The position numbers and the translations under genes are program-made. The notes beneath the pieces are model-generated. The model worked only from the letters and a program-made list of their open reading frames with translations. It did no database searches and had not been told where the DNA came from. From Teratosphaeria epicoccoides (taxonomy: Eukaryota; Ascomycota; Dothideomycetes; Mycosphaerellales; Teratosphaeriaceae), in NCBI GenBank assembly GCA_021401465.1, contig JADDMT010000002.1, positions 496,001 to 560,000 on the forward strand: 64,000 nt of DNA. The letters run 5' to 3'. Within the stretch, counting starts at the first letter, position 1. Each line of letters opens with the position of its first letter. Shown in pieces: positions 43,171-53,400 of this stretch.

Positions 43171-43974
43171 CTTGCGGCACTCCTCTTTCTATATCTCGTA
43201 TTCCGTGATCCAGTCCGCTTGATATGGATGCCGGGTGATGGACTGGATTATAGACAGCGCTGATTCGGAAGGTATGTTGAGTGTCTCGACTGGCGCTGGC
43301 GACGGCGAAAGGCTCGCAGCTTCTCTGTTTGTTGCGCGGCCGGATTTGCGGAAGGCACCGTCCGAAGTTGTTATCAAAAGTAGAGTTGAATGGAAAAAGG
43401 GTGGTGGATGGTGTTGGATGATGAAGGCTCGTGACAGCTCTCTCTGGAGGCGGCCAGCGACGCGACGGCACATGTGCAGACGCAGAGACAGACTGCATCA
43501 TCGGGTCGGAGGTTTTGCGCCGAGACATCAACCCAATGAAGCTACCTCCAAATACATCTGTATGTGAAGCTACATTTGCATGTGATCCTGTCCAAAGTTG
43601 TTCTACCGGCGCAGATGGTCGATAGCCGTAGAACAGATGATGCTGCAACACATGTAGAGTCAGCGATAGAATCATTGTGAAATGGCAGTAGAGCGCAGCT
43701 TCTTTCGCACCTCTTGACAGCCTCGCCTGCCCGACGAACAGCTACCTACTTAGACGTACCCATATTCGCCATACTCGGCAAGCCAAGGACGCATATAGGA
43801 GCTCCGCGGATACCACACCAGTAGCACCATCGCATCGCGTCGCATCGAATCGTATAGCATCGCATCGCCCGTGCGACCCGGCGACAACAAAGGACCGCTC
43901 ACCACGCGAACGGTCAGCTTCTCAAACGAAGCGCAGCTCCGACGTAATCGGTACAGAGGCAGCACAGTGGCAGC
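43171..43974. promoter_or_regulatory. shared divergent promoter region, RPN2 / capping enzyme
   Basis: 804 bp between the two start codons. No Rpn4-type site was confirmed. A short pentamer array (gcatc/gcgtc, 43828-43868) lies about 110-150 bp before the capping-enzyme ATG. An AT-richer section near 43370-43400 could be a leader of RPN2. Roles are inferred from position. Confidence 0.45.
43828..43868. repeat. GCATC pentamer array
   Basis: About eight imperfect copies of a five-base unit (catcg/gcatc/gcgtc with one tatag interruption) in tandem, in the leader region of the capping-enzyme gene. Confidence 0.75.
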
Positions 43975-45750
43975 ATGGACCTCCGCAACATCATAAACAA
44001 CGCGCCCGCGCCCGAGAAGAAGCCCTTCCAGACTATACCCAACATTCAAACCACACCGACATCTGGCGCATCGCAGCTGCCCGCGACGCCGGACGGCTAT
44101 GGAAGGAACATGTACAGCGCATCGCCGTCTCAGCAGCAAACACCCATTCTCAGTCCGCCTTCACGGCAGGGAAGCAGTCTTACTCCATCGCAGACGCCCT
44201 CACATTGTCCGTCCACCGCCCCATACCCCTTCCCTCCCCCACCGACCTCGCAGAGACCCTCGACATCGCACAGCCATAAGAGACTGTCGATACAGAGTGT
44301 CTTGAGCTCGCCCGCCCCTCCCGTCACTGCAGACACCGACGATGGCGAGTCAGTCAGTCCCAAGACGGTTGTCCGGCCACGCTTGTCTGAGTCACGAACG
44401 AGCAGTATGGAGCAGACGCCGGCATCACATACTCTATCGCAAGATAGCGTCAAGCAAGAGACGGTCGTGGTGAGCTGCCCAAGTATGGAGCCGCCGCAGG
44501 CGCCGCCATCGTATAAGAAGCGCTCGGCGGATGATGCAGAGCTCGACGACCACACAGCTACACCTCAGAAGCAGCAAAAGCTTCGCAAGTATGCTGAGAG
44601 ACCACCCTGGGCTCGGCTTGCCAGGTGCAATCCCCACTTCAGGCCTGGCTGCAATAACACTACCCAGCCGATGGACCACGCACGATCGCAAACACCTATC
44701 AAGCAAGAGCAGCCACCGGCACATGCGGTCAACGGCCACGCGCCACCACAGACAAATGGTCATCAGCCACGACAAGCACCAATCGACGCGAGCCGAATGC
44801 CCTGGCAGCACGACGTCCCGGTTGATCTCGACCTACTCAAAGCCCGTGAAATTTTTGGTCAATGGGAGAACTCATTTCAGTGGTACACTCCGATGCCAGA
44901 CTTCGAGGCGGCAGTGATGGACTGGCTAGTCATCGAACTCAACCAGCTACAAGATGTCGGGTACGACCCGTCAGAAGGCTCCATCGAGATCGAGGCCAAG
45001 ATCGGTCGCGTCATCAACAAGGTCACGAACGAGCGCATCGTGCCCGCCGCATTTCCCACTGTGCAACTGTCCGTCCTCAGCGACACTTTCGCCATGAACA
45101 ATATTCGCTTCGAATCAGAAATGGAAATGAAAGAACACCGCGCCGCGAATAACATGCTCAACGCCGCCACTCAAGCCTCTCATTCCAACCCGGGACGCGC
45201 CAAGATCGAGTACCGCCACCTCTACGAAACCGACTCCTTCCAAAAGCTCTCAGCAGCCGGCATCCAAGCCCTCCCTCATTCCCTTCAAAAACGCAACCGT
45301 CGAGGCCGAGATCTCAGTGTCCGCACCACCCGCAACACCAAGACCGGCGAAATCGTCGCCCGCATCGTCAAAGTCCACATCGCCGACCTGCACATCTACA
45401 ACCCGCGCGCCGACTACGATGCCCGCATCACGATTAATGTCGAGTGCAACCTCATGCACTGCGGGCTCACGGACGCTGAGCTCGTGGATCCGCCTGTAGG
45501 TGGACTCGAAAAATCATCTCGTATCAAGGACCGCCTGAGCTACAAGCACCTGGGTGTTTTCAGCATCGATCTCACCCAAGTCAGTGTGGCGGGCTTGGCG
45601 CCAAAGCACGAGTTGGAAGTGGAAGTGGATGCCAATAGGCTGAGGGCGCAGATGGAAAGGATGCAGAGGGGCGAGGAGAACGCGTTTCATGATGTCGTCA
45701 GTGCATTTCTGGGGAATGTGATGATTTTGATGAGAATGAAGACGCAGTAG
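43975..45750 (+). CDS. mRNA-capping enzyme beta subunit (polynucleotide 5'-triphosphatase)
   Basis: Removes the gamma-phosphate of nascent mRNA before guanylylation. It is a fungal-type metal-dependent triphosphate tunnel enzyme (Cet1/Pct1 fold), unrelated to the metazoan phosphatase. Single exon, 591 residues. The first ~270 residues are disordered (Pro/Ser/Thr/Gln-rich). The catalytic tunnel domain begins near DLDLLKAREIFGQWENSF. Two paired-acid motifs that bind the metal are visible: IEIEAKIGRVIN (about 337-348) and KHELEVEVDANRLR (about 545). The strand with ARITINVECN and the basic RIKDRLSYKH segment lie between. Start is the first ATG, with context agcATGGACC. It is divergent from RPN2. 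Confidence 0.95.
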   Translation: MDLRNIINNAPAPEKKPFQTIPNIQTTPTSGASQLPATPDGYGRNMYSASPSQQQTPILSPPSRQGSSLTPSQTPSHCPSTAPYPFPPPPTSQRPSTSHSHKRLSIQSVLSSPAPPVTADTDDGESVSPKTVVRPRLSESRTSSMEQTPASHTLSQDSVKQETVVVSCPSMEPPQAPPSYKKRSADDAELDDHTATPQKQQKLRKYAERPPWARLARCNPHFRPGCNNTTQPMDHARSQTPIKQEQPPAHAVNGHAPPQTNGHQPRQAPIDASRMPWQHDVPVDLDLLKAREIFGQWENSFQWYTPMPDFEAAVMDWLVIELNQLQDVGYDPSEGSIEIEAKIGRVINKVTNERIVPAAFPTVQLSVLSDTFAMNNIRFESEMEMKEHRAANNMLNAATQASHSNPGRAKIEYRHLYETDSFQKLSAAGIQALPHSLQKRNRRGRDLSVRTTRNTKTGEIVARIVKVHIADLHIYNPRADYDARITINVECNLMHCGLTDAELVDPPVGGLEKSSRIKDRLSYKHLGVFSIDLTQVSVAGLAPKHELEVEVDANRLRAQMERMQRGEENAFHDVVSAFLGNVMILMRMKTQ

Positions 45751-47130
45751 GCGCGGGGAGATGGTGGGAAGGTTCAAACTCCTCTTGTGAAATCCGAGAA
45801 GGGTCTGGACAGTGGTCTATGATGATTTGACCATTGTTTCTTTCCAATTAAATATTATGCGTTGGAGCGTTGGAGCGACTGCGGACGAACGTCTCAAACA
45901 AACTGTAAAGTTAAGTCTGATTGAAAATGAAGAAGCTCTTGTAATGGACTGCGGGACCGTCCCAAAGAGTGGACACTTTCCGGCAATACGTACGCTTGAG
46001 CTGTCTGACTCTTCTTGCTTCGAGACTGCTCTCGGCCTCGACTGTCACACCCTCCAGATGGGTTGCCAGAAACACCGGAATGTCCCAACTTTCAGCCTGT
46101 CGTAATAGCATGTGACACTCCTCCTCAAGCGTGGCAGCAGCGACGCATAATGACAGGTCCTACGGCATACGTGCTACGTGATATGAAACGTCGAGGACTG
46201 AATAGATCACGCAAGGTTCATCATCGCCCTTGTCATCTCTGTACTCCACAGCATCCTGATGATAGCTTCCAGGCGCTCGGCAGACGCAATATTGGGATGG
46301 CTTCGCCCAGACTCGGGGCAGCACGTCTATTCCGGCCCTGGGCGCTGCTGACACAGTCGTTAGTGTCGGGGACTTTGTCAAGTCGCTTTGAGGCGGTATG
46401 ACTGAGACGAAGATACCATCGACGGCTTGCAGGCGGCGTTTGCTCCATTGATGTCGCCCGATATCAAGTCGTGGTCGATATGGCGTTTGTGGCTTGAGCA
46501 GAAGGATTATGCGTTGTGACGGCTTGATGTGGGCGTCAGTGCTTGGCCAGAGAGGTCATGTGTTTGACGTCTTGGAGCGTATGAGTTGGTGGCTCATGCT
46601 TGACTGAGGGAAAAGCTGGGTGTGGCTGATTGGAGTGTTCGATGGGACTGTCGAGACCGGGTAGACGCGCTCGACGAGAGTCGTCGATGCTTCCGGCTCT
46701 TGAATATTTGCCATTGATATCTTGAGAGCCTCTGATGTTGCTTGATCGCCTGATGCGGTCGTGGACGAACTCAGTCGACTGTCTCAGACGCGATGCGTTG
46801 ACTGACCCCGATCAAGTAAAAAACAAAATTGACACAAAAAGCCAGCAAAAAAGACCCTCCTCTTCCCCTTTTCAGGGTGACGAGAGGAGATAGAAAACCG
46901 CTTTCGAACACCTTCCTGCGCTAGATCCGCTAGACACCTTCCAGGCCGGGTTTTCTAAGGCAAATTCTCGCCACCGCAGGAGCCGAGCGCTGCAATCCGT
47001 AAAGGATCAGGAATGGTGACGAGGTATTTAAACCTCGCGGGAGTGAATCACTCGTAAACAGCGTCAGTGATTCGGTCGATCGGTTGGATTCGATTGTTGA
47101 AGGCACCCCACCAGCGAACTCCCCACCCAT
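45751..47130. other. intergenic; TTGAC/CGACTG words near 46740-46815
   Basis: 3' flank of the capping-enzyme gene followed by non-coding DNA. Short frames (45812-46105, 46015-46401 plus; 45894-46111 minus) overlap on both strands with no features. Confidence 0.45.
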
Positions 47131-47280
47131 TGTGCCATCCTTTACCACTGTGCCATCCTTTACCACCGTGCCATCCTTTACCACCGTGCCATCCTTTACC
47201 ACCGTGCCATCCTTTACCACCGTGCCATCCTTTACCACCGTGCCATCCTTTACCACCGTGCCATCCTTCTCTACCACTGG
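47131..47280. repeat. 18-bp minisatellite, about eight copies
   Basis: Tandem unit gtgccatcctttaccacc with the last copy altered to ccttctctaccactgg. Because 18 is a multiple of three, several frames stay open and show hexapeptide repeats: VPSFTT on the plus strand; KDGTVV and GGKGWH on the minus strand. A minus-strand frame (46930-47403, 157 codons, starting MSTRRSFPIQPSS) runs through it, and so does a plus-strand frame (47084-47296). Neither has other coding support, so I list the repeat only. Confidence 0.9.
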
Positions 47281-48507
47281 TTCGCTGGTGGGGTGATGTG
47301 AGGTTGCAGGAGTCGAAATGTATATATTTACGCCGGCAGATAGTTTGCTGGGCCGAGATGGACCCGAGGACGGCTGAATCGGGAAGGAGCGGCGCGTCGA
47401 CAACTATTTTGTGACAGCCACGCAAGCACACACGCTCCATTCTGCGCATGGTAACAAGCATTGATGAACAGCGACTCATCCAACCAGTCCAGCTACGTAG
47501 CATCAACAGCGCTCTCGTACCAACATTGAACTGTAGCAGGAGCGTACCGTCCACTACGTCGTTGAGCGTCAAGCCGCTAGGCTCACGGACCCCGCTCCTC
47601 CAGATCGCTGCTGGCTCGCGATTTCGATGATACGCTCAATTATTTGCACACACCACTGCAGCTCCAACAGCGTTGCGCGGAAGGCAAGCAACGATCGGTC
47701 CAGTCCACGCCCAAATGCTCCACCGACGGTCTATGTGTTTGACCCTCTATCTGATGAGCTGTCAGCAGCAGTGCCTGATTGATAGACCGCCAGTCGCCAG
47801 TGTTCCTACTGACGGCTAATAGCTGATGAGTAATGACTGATCGCTATCCCAGACCTCACTATCACCAACTGACAGATCGATCTGCCAATCGCACCCCCTT
47901 CTCTAGCACCGTCAGCCGGACACCAGAGTGTAGACAAGAAAAAAGAAGGCACTAACCACGTACCTGGGGCACAATAATATCAATTATCAGCACTGTACAG
48001 TTCTTTCTAGCTCCGCTCTCATGTACTCTCAAATCTGCCAAGATGATCAAGGTATCCACCACAGGCTACCTAGCCACGCTATGCGGATTATGCGTCAGGA
48101 AAACAGTGCCAGTACGAAGCTTCTCTCCCCCAAAACTTTGAGACTCGCTGTGCTGTCCTGCAGAAATCGGGCAACCACACGAAAGTCGCAATAATAACAA
48201 CAACATTGGTCAGAACACTTCTCTCCATCTCTTGCTTTCACCCTTTTTAGAACTCGCCGTGAGCTAGCATCATGCGCTCCGTCGATGCCGGAGCACAGAT
48301 CAAGCTCCAGCAGACCAGTAGAGTACTCCACTGAACTTCCACCTTCTGTGCATGATTTTACTGTCTACACTCTCATCTCTCACCTCGTCTAATCTCAACC
48401 TCCCCTCTCAAGCCCCTCACTTCCCCAAACTCCCGAAATCTCTCCATCAACACTACCATCTCGGAGGCTTGATCCCGATCAGGCGCACTAGAAGCAGCAG
48501 AGACAGC
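47281..48507. other. intergenic; GTCAG/CTGAC-rich at 47750-47890
   Basis: No supportable gene. Between 47750 and 47890 words such as gctgtcag, ctgattgatag, actgacgg and aactgacag recur. The last ~400 bp are 3' flank of the NTF2/RRM gene. Confidence 0.45.
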
Positions 48508-50193
48508 CTAAGCCTCGCCACCACCACGACCTCTCCCCGCAGAAGTGCCATTCCGGCCACTACCACGCGCGCCCTGGTACCCACTACTGCGCTGCTGACC
48601 CTGGAAGCTACCGCGTCCAGCACTACCCTGACCCTGCGCGCCGCCACGTCCGCCACGTCCGCCCTGGTACTGGCCACGTGGTACGTACGGCGTGCTTCCA
48701 GGCCGGATGCGCCTCTCTTCCACAAACAGCTTGTTCTCACCCAGCGTGTGGGGGTTGCCGTTCACAGCTGCCTGGTAGCCCTCCGGAGTCTTGAAGTCGA
48801 CGAACGCACAGTTCTTCTGCCTCGCCACATCAAAGTACGTGATCTCGCCAAATTGCGCCAGGTGGCGTCTCAGCTCCTCGGCGTTGACGGTCTCATGTAC
48901 GCCCTTGATATAGCCTCTATTCTGCGGTCCGTCTGGCTGAGCTTGCTGCGCATTTGCAGCACGGCTCTGTTGGCGATTGTGCGAACTCGAGACTGTGTTC
49001 CATTCGTCCTGTGACGGGCTGGCAGTCTCTTCGCGTTGAGCTGCTGGTGCAGTCGGTACGGGTGTAGCAGCCGGCGTAGAGGCGGCCGGCTTGGTGGCTG
49101 GGACTGGTGCAGCGCGTGGCTGGGACTGCTGCGCCTGTGGGACGGGTACAGCAGGGGCAGCAGGAGTGGCGACACGGTGAGCAGAGGCTGCAAGACTAGC
49201 CCAGGTCTTCGGCGCGACAGGCTTTGGTGGAGCAGCAGGTTGAGGTGGTGCTTGCTGCGCGACTGGTGCTGGAGTTGGCGATGGGTCCTTTGGCTTCTCC
49301 TGCTCAACTGCCGGCCCGGCAGCGGGCTGGGAAGCGGCCGTTTGTTCTGGTTCGGCGGCAGCTTCTGGCTCTGGCGCAGACACTGGCTCAGCAGCCTTCT
49401 CCCCAGTCACGCCGTTGGTCATAGGGGCGTCCGGCTCTAATTTCTCCTTGAGCGCGTTCGCCTCAAGCTCCTTGTCCACCACGGTCGTGTCATGCTCAAC
49501 GGCAGATGGGTCAGATGAACCGGCCAGCGTCTTGGTTTCAGTGGGCTCAGCAGTCGACGGCGGCTCCTGGTAGCCGCTCTCAGCGGCAGGCACCTGCTGC
49601 ACCTCCTCTTCCTGCTTCACAGGCTCAGCTTCCTGCTCTTGCTCCGGCTCCTCTTCCTCCTCCTCAATCAGATACCGGAAGATGTCGTTGAGCACAAAGT
49701 AACCATTAGTCTGAGTGGCCAATACAAATGTCTGTGTGAACTTCTTCGGTGGCTCAGACTTGTTGCTGATCTCGCCGATGACTTGGATGACAATGTTCGA
49801 GTCGGACGCCTGCGAGTCGACGTTGGTGACCCGGACCTTGGCATCCTGGAAGTCGAGATCCTTTATCCGGTCGTTAATGGCGCGCTGACCAACACACACA
49901 GCAACCTTGTCCGTCTCTTGACCCGACACAAACTGCGAGCGCTTGTTGTAGAAGAGGTAGAGCTTCTCGGGACTTCGGCTGAGGGTGGTGTAGTACTGCT
50001 CAACAAAGTACCAGCCGACCTCGTCCTTGGGGATCTCGTTCTGGGTCGCAGGCGCAGCGGCCGCGGCGGGCGCTTGTTGACCGTAGTTGGCGGGCGCATT
50101 GTATGCATTATGCTGCTGCTGCTCTATGCCGCCGTAGCCCTGATGCGGAGCATAACCATTGACACCACCCATCGCCGTCACCTCTGCCGCCAT
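48508..50193 (-). CDS. NTF2- and RRM-domain RNA-binding protein, G3BP/Bre5/Nxt3 type
   Basis: Family members cap or scaffold stress granules and act as cofactors of the Ubp3/USP10 deubiquitinase. Single exon, 561 residues. Domains: a Gln/Ala-rich leader; an NTF2-like domain (about 55-190) with VGWYFVEQYYTTLSRSPEKL, LYLFYNKRSQF and TQTFVLATQTNGYFVLNDIF; and a long acidic, then Pro/Ala-rich, linker. An RRM (about 425-500) has NRGYIKGVHETVNAEELRRH (RNP2-like) and CAFVDFKTPEGYQAAV (RNP1-like). An RGG/Gly-rich tail (QGGRGGRGG, GRGRGGG) ends the protein. The order NTF2-linker-RRM-RGG is the G3BP signature. Which ubiquitin protease it serves here is inference. Confidence 0.94.
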   Translation of the reverse strand: MAAEVTAMGGVNGYAPHQGYGGIEQQQHNAYNAPANYGQQAPAAAAAPATQNEIPKDEVGWYFVEQYYTTLSRSPEKLYLFYNKRSQFVSGQETDKVAVCVGQRAINDRIKDLDFQDAKVRVTNVDSQASDSNIVIQVIGEISNKSEPPKKFTQTFVLATQTNGYFVLNDIFRYLIEEEEEEPEQEQEAEPVKQEEEVQQVPAAESGYQEPPSTAEPTETKTLAGSSDPSAVEHDTTVVDKELEANALKEKLEPDAPMTNGVTGEKAAEPVSAPEPEAAAEPEQTAASQPAAGPAVEQEKPKDPSPTPAPVAQQAPPQPAAPPKPVAPKTWASLAASAHRVATPAAPAVPVPQAQQSQPRAAPVPATKPAASTPAATPVPTAPAAQREETASPSQDEWNTVSSSHNRQQSRAANAQQAQPDGPQNRGYIKGVHETVNAEELRRHLAQFGEITYFDVARQKNCAFVDFKTPEGYQAAVNGNPHTLGENKLFVEERRIRPGSTPYVPRGQYQGGRGGRGGAQGQGSAGRGSFQGQQRSSGYQGARGSGRNGTSAGRGRGGGEA

Positions 50194-50973
50194 CTTCGCA
50201 CTAAGTGGAGACGCGCGGATTGTAGGTCAGATGACGACTGTCAAGTTCGATCGCGTGACTCGGTAATGAAAGAGACACAGACTGGTCGTGTCTGATAAGA
50301 AACTTCTGTTGAAATAGTCAGACACGTGATCGACTTCCTGCAATGAGCGATGGCATTGATGGTACCGATTGGCGCGAGGCAAACCTCAAAATCTTCAGTT
50401 CCGGCTGTGTGTTGGCGAAGGGATTCGCTCTGCGACTGACAGTTGTTGATAATCTGGTAGAGGGCGTAATGATCCCCTGAGGAATTTGTGCGCGTGCTCG
50501 ATTGTATTGGTTGGTGATGCGAAGAACAAGTTTGGATGTTCGGGTTGGTGTTTGGCTTGGCTGCGCGGTTCGTGGAATCGTGGTAGAACCTAATTCTGCT
50601 CCGCAACGGCGATAAGCGGGCCGAGCCTGCTGTACCTTCCGTTTACAAAACTGTCACATGGCTGGCTCCCTTAGATTTAGTTCACGTTCAATGCCTACAG
50701 ATAGGGATGCAGGCACCTTTTGCAGCCTGTACGTCGACTCAAAGTCGGCTTTGCAACGAGTTGCACCTTGGTTGTTGTGACAGGAGCAGACAGAATCCTT
50801 GTCTCTGGACCAGATCCCTTGAATAGATTGGCACTGCGACCAGCGAACACAGCCGTACATATTCAAAACTTGTCTCTCTTGTACCCATGGTATCTCAGGG
50901 GCATCGAATCATCACTCATCACATAACCATTACCAATTCCCATCTCTCATCAAACATATCCAAACTCTTCAGA
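50194..50973. other. intergenic, no gene seen
   Basis: Leader and promoter of the NTF2/RRM gene (50194 to about 50600) and 3' flank of the septin-like gene. No gene visible. Confidence 0.5.
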
Positions 50974-53400
50974 TCAACCCGACAGAACATCCCACATCCT
51001 CCTCCCATTCACCATGCCCCTCTCCAACAACCCTGCAAACGCCCTTCCAAGCACATCCTCAAACTCTTCAAACAATCCCCTTTCCGGCGCCGGCACCGCA
51101 GGCTGGCTCACGACAATCTGCCCCGGAAACCCAAATAACTCCTGCACCTCCCCCCAGTTTCTTGTGACCCACCACGCCACTGCTCCGACTAATCCCATCC
51201 CACCCGCAATCTGCAGTGCGAATAAACCGCGTAGCCTGAGACTTTGGCTGAAAGCTAACACACCGAGTGGGTCGCGAGGATCGATGATAGCGATATCGCC
51301 TCCGAGCCTACCGCGGGCTGGGCGGCGACGCCCGCGTGTGACGGCCAGAGCTTTCTCATCGTCCGATGCAGTGATGGTGCTGTTGTTCCATTCAGGAGGT
51401 GGACGTGTATACATGTCCTTGTAACGGCGGCTCTCGTTGCGAAGACTTCGTTGCAAATCCCTTGCCCATTTAGCTAGTCGAATCTGACGGAATGGAGCTT
51501 CGTCAGCGGATCGTTCGGGGTCATGGTCAAGTGCACGAGTCGAAGCTTGTTGCCCGGTACTGGACAGTGCCGAAGACGCAGACGCAGAGGGGGAACCTGA
51601 GCGGTAGAAACTCGAGGTGCTGTGTGGCACTAGGATCTTGCTTGGGTCCTCGAGTAGACTGCCTGTGCTGGTCACGGAGGGCAGTGCAGACTGTAGCGTG
51701 GCGCCGAAAGGCGGCGAATGCAGCACCATCTGCTTCTTTGAGTCAATTTGATGCTGTTGCCGCCAGAGCAGAAGTTTTGTCGCGCTGAGATGACGCATTC
51801 GCGCGATGTTGTCTGGATCCAGCAAATGTTCGACAAGATGTGCGAGCTCGCTTGGCACTAAAGGAGCCATGTACTGCGAAGACATCAGTATGCTTGCGTC
51901 AAACTCGTCTGCGTCTTCTGTAGTGGCTGAAGATACAGCCAATGGCTCCATATTTTCCTGTGCAGTATGTAATGATTCTCCCTGCCCGACAGGGAAGCTG
52001 AAGCTATAAGGCTGTGATGCAAGCTCTTCAAACTTTGCTTTTATGTCTCGCTTGCCCGCGGCTATTTGATCAGCAGCTAGGCAATCTGATCTAGCCAAGA
52101 CTGGTATAACGTTGGATTGTTGACATAACTTCTGCAGCAGAGGCCCGGGCACGAGGTGCAGCCCGTCTGGCGTCAACAGCCAGAGCACAGCGTCAATCTG
52201 GACGCCGCCGTCGCCACTTAGCATAGCAACAAGCTCGCTATCAGGCAGCTGGTCATGTCTGGCGGCCCTGTGCTGACTAGCATCGAAGTATTCCGATATA
52301 TGGTCTGAGTCATTGTCTGCATTGAGGGCAGGACTGTCAATAAAGCATATATTGCGCTCCAGAACCCCTTCGCCTATGCTCTTTCGTCGTTGAAGTGCTC
52401 TCTTATTCTCGAAGTCTGATCGCCACGAAGGTATCGGCTTGGTTGACGCATACAATTCTGTAAAGTCACCATAGCCGTGAACACTGCTACACTTAAGCGC
52501 ATCCACGTGCACCACGTCCTCACTGACACGTAAGATGTTGTTAACCAAGCTGGTCTTCCCAATGCCAGCTGCACCAATGACCAGAACCTTCAGTCTGCCC
52601 GTGCGCTTGCCTTGCTGAGTGAATGGTCGTCGCACAGGCATAGCTATGCTCGGCATCACCAACTGAGGCATTGAGCTAGTCTTGCTCTCCTCGGTGACAT
52701 CGTCATCTTCATTCGATGACTCAACAGCCTGACTACCAGTCTCATCCGCCATACTGGCCTCCTCGTCACTCAATCGGAACGACTTAGGAGAGCCAGACCA
52801 AGGAGTGCTGGGTAGAGCTGATTCTGGGTGCGGGCTCATCTTCAAGGGCGTCATAGGCTCACTGGTCATGTTGATCGAAGACGCTGCTGACCCGCGCCGG
52901 TGTGGACTTAGACGGTACGGTGACTCGGCAGACCGGATTGACCTAGGGGGTGCCTGACCGGACCGGTGGTCATTGGAGAGGATGCGCCGCCCCGCAGCCC
53001 GAATTGCTGGATGTACAGGATTTCGATCTCTTGGTTGACGGCGCGGCAACGAGCCAGATTCATTGGCTCCCAAATCGACGTTGTCGTCTGACATACTTGT
53101 GTCTGACCTTGACAGCTCATGTTGGAAGGAGCCCTCCGCCGCCGCGATTGTCTCGGCAAGGCTCTCAACGCCGTAATTACTGACTTCCACACACGAGCGC
53201 GGTGCGTCCTCCACTACACTTTGCCCAGGGTCTAGCGACTTGCGCGCTGCTCTTCGTCCCCGCGGGCTATTTCTCTCCATGTCCGCCTCACTCCGCAAGA
53301 AGAACCTGGTAGGTCCGCTGGGGCCGGGGTTCAAGGCTGGTGGTACCGCCGGCCTCTTAGGCTTAATCGTTCGCCCGTCGTGGGATTCTCGTACACTCAT
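50974..53400 (-). CDS. septin-type GTPase-fold protein with C-terminal membrane segment
   Basis: Single exon, 808 residues. Disordered N-terminus of ~260 residues with many Ser/Pro sites. The P-loop is VLVIGAAGIGKTSLVNN (Walker A GAAGIGKTS, 276-284). The G3-like motif reads FIDSPAL, where septins normally have DTPGF. DAVLWLLTPDGLHLVPGPLL follows, and the G4-like motif is ARSD, where septins have AKAD. After a 250-residue linker comes one hydrophobic segment (LFALQIAGGMGLVGAVAWWV, about 728-747) and a short tail. Septins are cytoskeletal GTPases; this one is membrane-anchored by its tail and has weakened nucleotide motifs, so it may bind nucleotide poorly. It belongs to the diverged septin-like proteins of filamentous fungi by inference. 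Confidence 0.85.
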   Translation of the reverse strand: MSVRESHDGRTIKPKRPAVPPALNPGPSGPTRFFLRSEADMERNSPRGRRAARKSLDPGQSVVEDAPRSCVEVSNYGVESLAETIAAAEGSFQHELSRSDTSMSDDNVDLGANESGSLPRRQPRDRNPVHPAIRAAGRRILSNDHRSGQAPPRSIRSAESPYRLSPHRRGSAASSINMTSEPMTPLKMSPHPESALPSTPWSGSPKSFRLSDEEASMADETGSQAVESSNEDDDVTEESKTSSMPQLVMPSIAMPVRRPFTQQGKRTGRLKVLVIGAAGIGKTSLVNNILRVSEDVVHVDALKCSSVHGYGDFTELYASTKPIPSWRSDFENKRALQRRKSIGEGVLERNICFIDSPALNADNDSDHISEYFDASQHRAARHDQLPDSELVAMLSGDGGVQIDAVLWLLTPDGLHLVPGPLLQKLCQQSNVIPVLARSDCLAADQIAAGKRDIKAKFEELASQPYSFSFPVGQGESLHTAQENMEPLAVSSATTEDADEFDASILMSSQYMAPLVPSELAHLVEHLLDPDNIARMRHLSATKLLLWRQQHQIDSKKQMVLHSPPFGATLQSALPSVTSTGSLLEDPSKILVPHSTSSFYRSGSPSASASSALSSTGQQASTRALDHDPERSADEAPFRQIRLAKWARDLQRSLRNESRRYKDMYTRPPPEWNNSTITASDDEKALAVTRGRRRPARGRLGGDIAIIDPRDPLGVLAFSQSLRLRGLFALQIAGGMGLVGAVAWWVTRNWGEVQELFGFPGQIVVSQPAVPAPERGLFEEFEDVLGRAFAGLLERGMVNGRRMWDVLSG

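Noticed and set aside
47131..47280. Possible CRISPR-like array
   Set aside because: Eukaryotic context, 18-bp units directly abutting with no spacers; a minisatellite.
48352..49014. 220-codon plus-strand frame overlapping the NTF2/RRM gene
   Set aside because: Antisense shadow of its Gly/Arg-rich tail and RRM.
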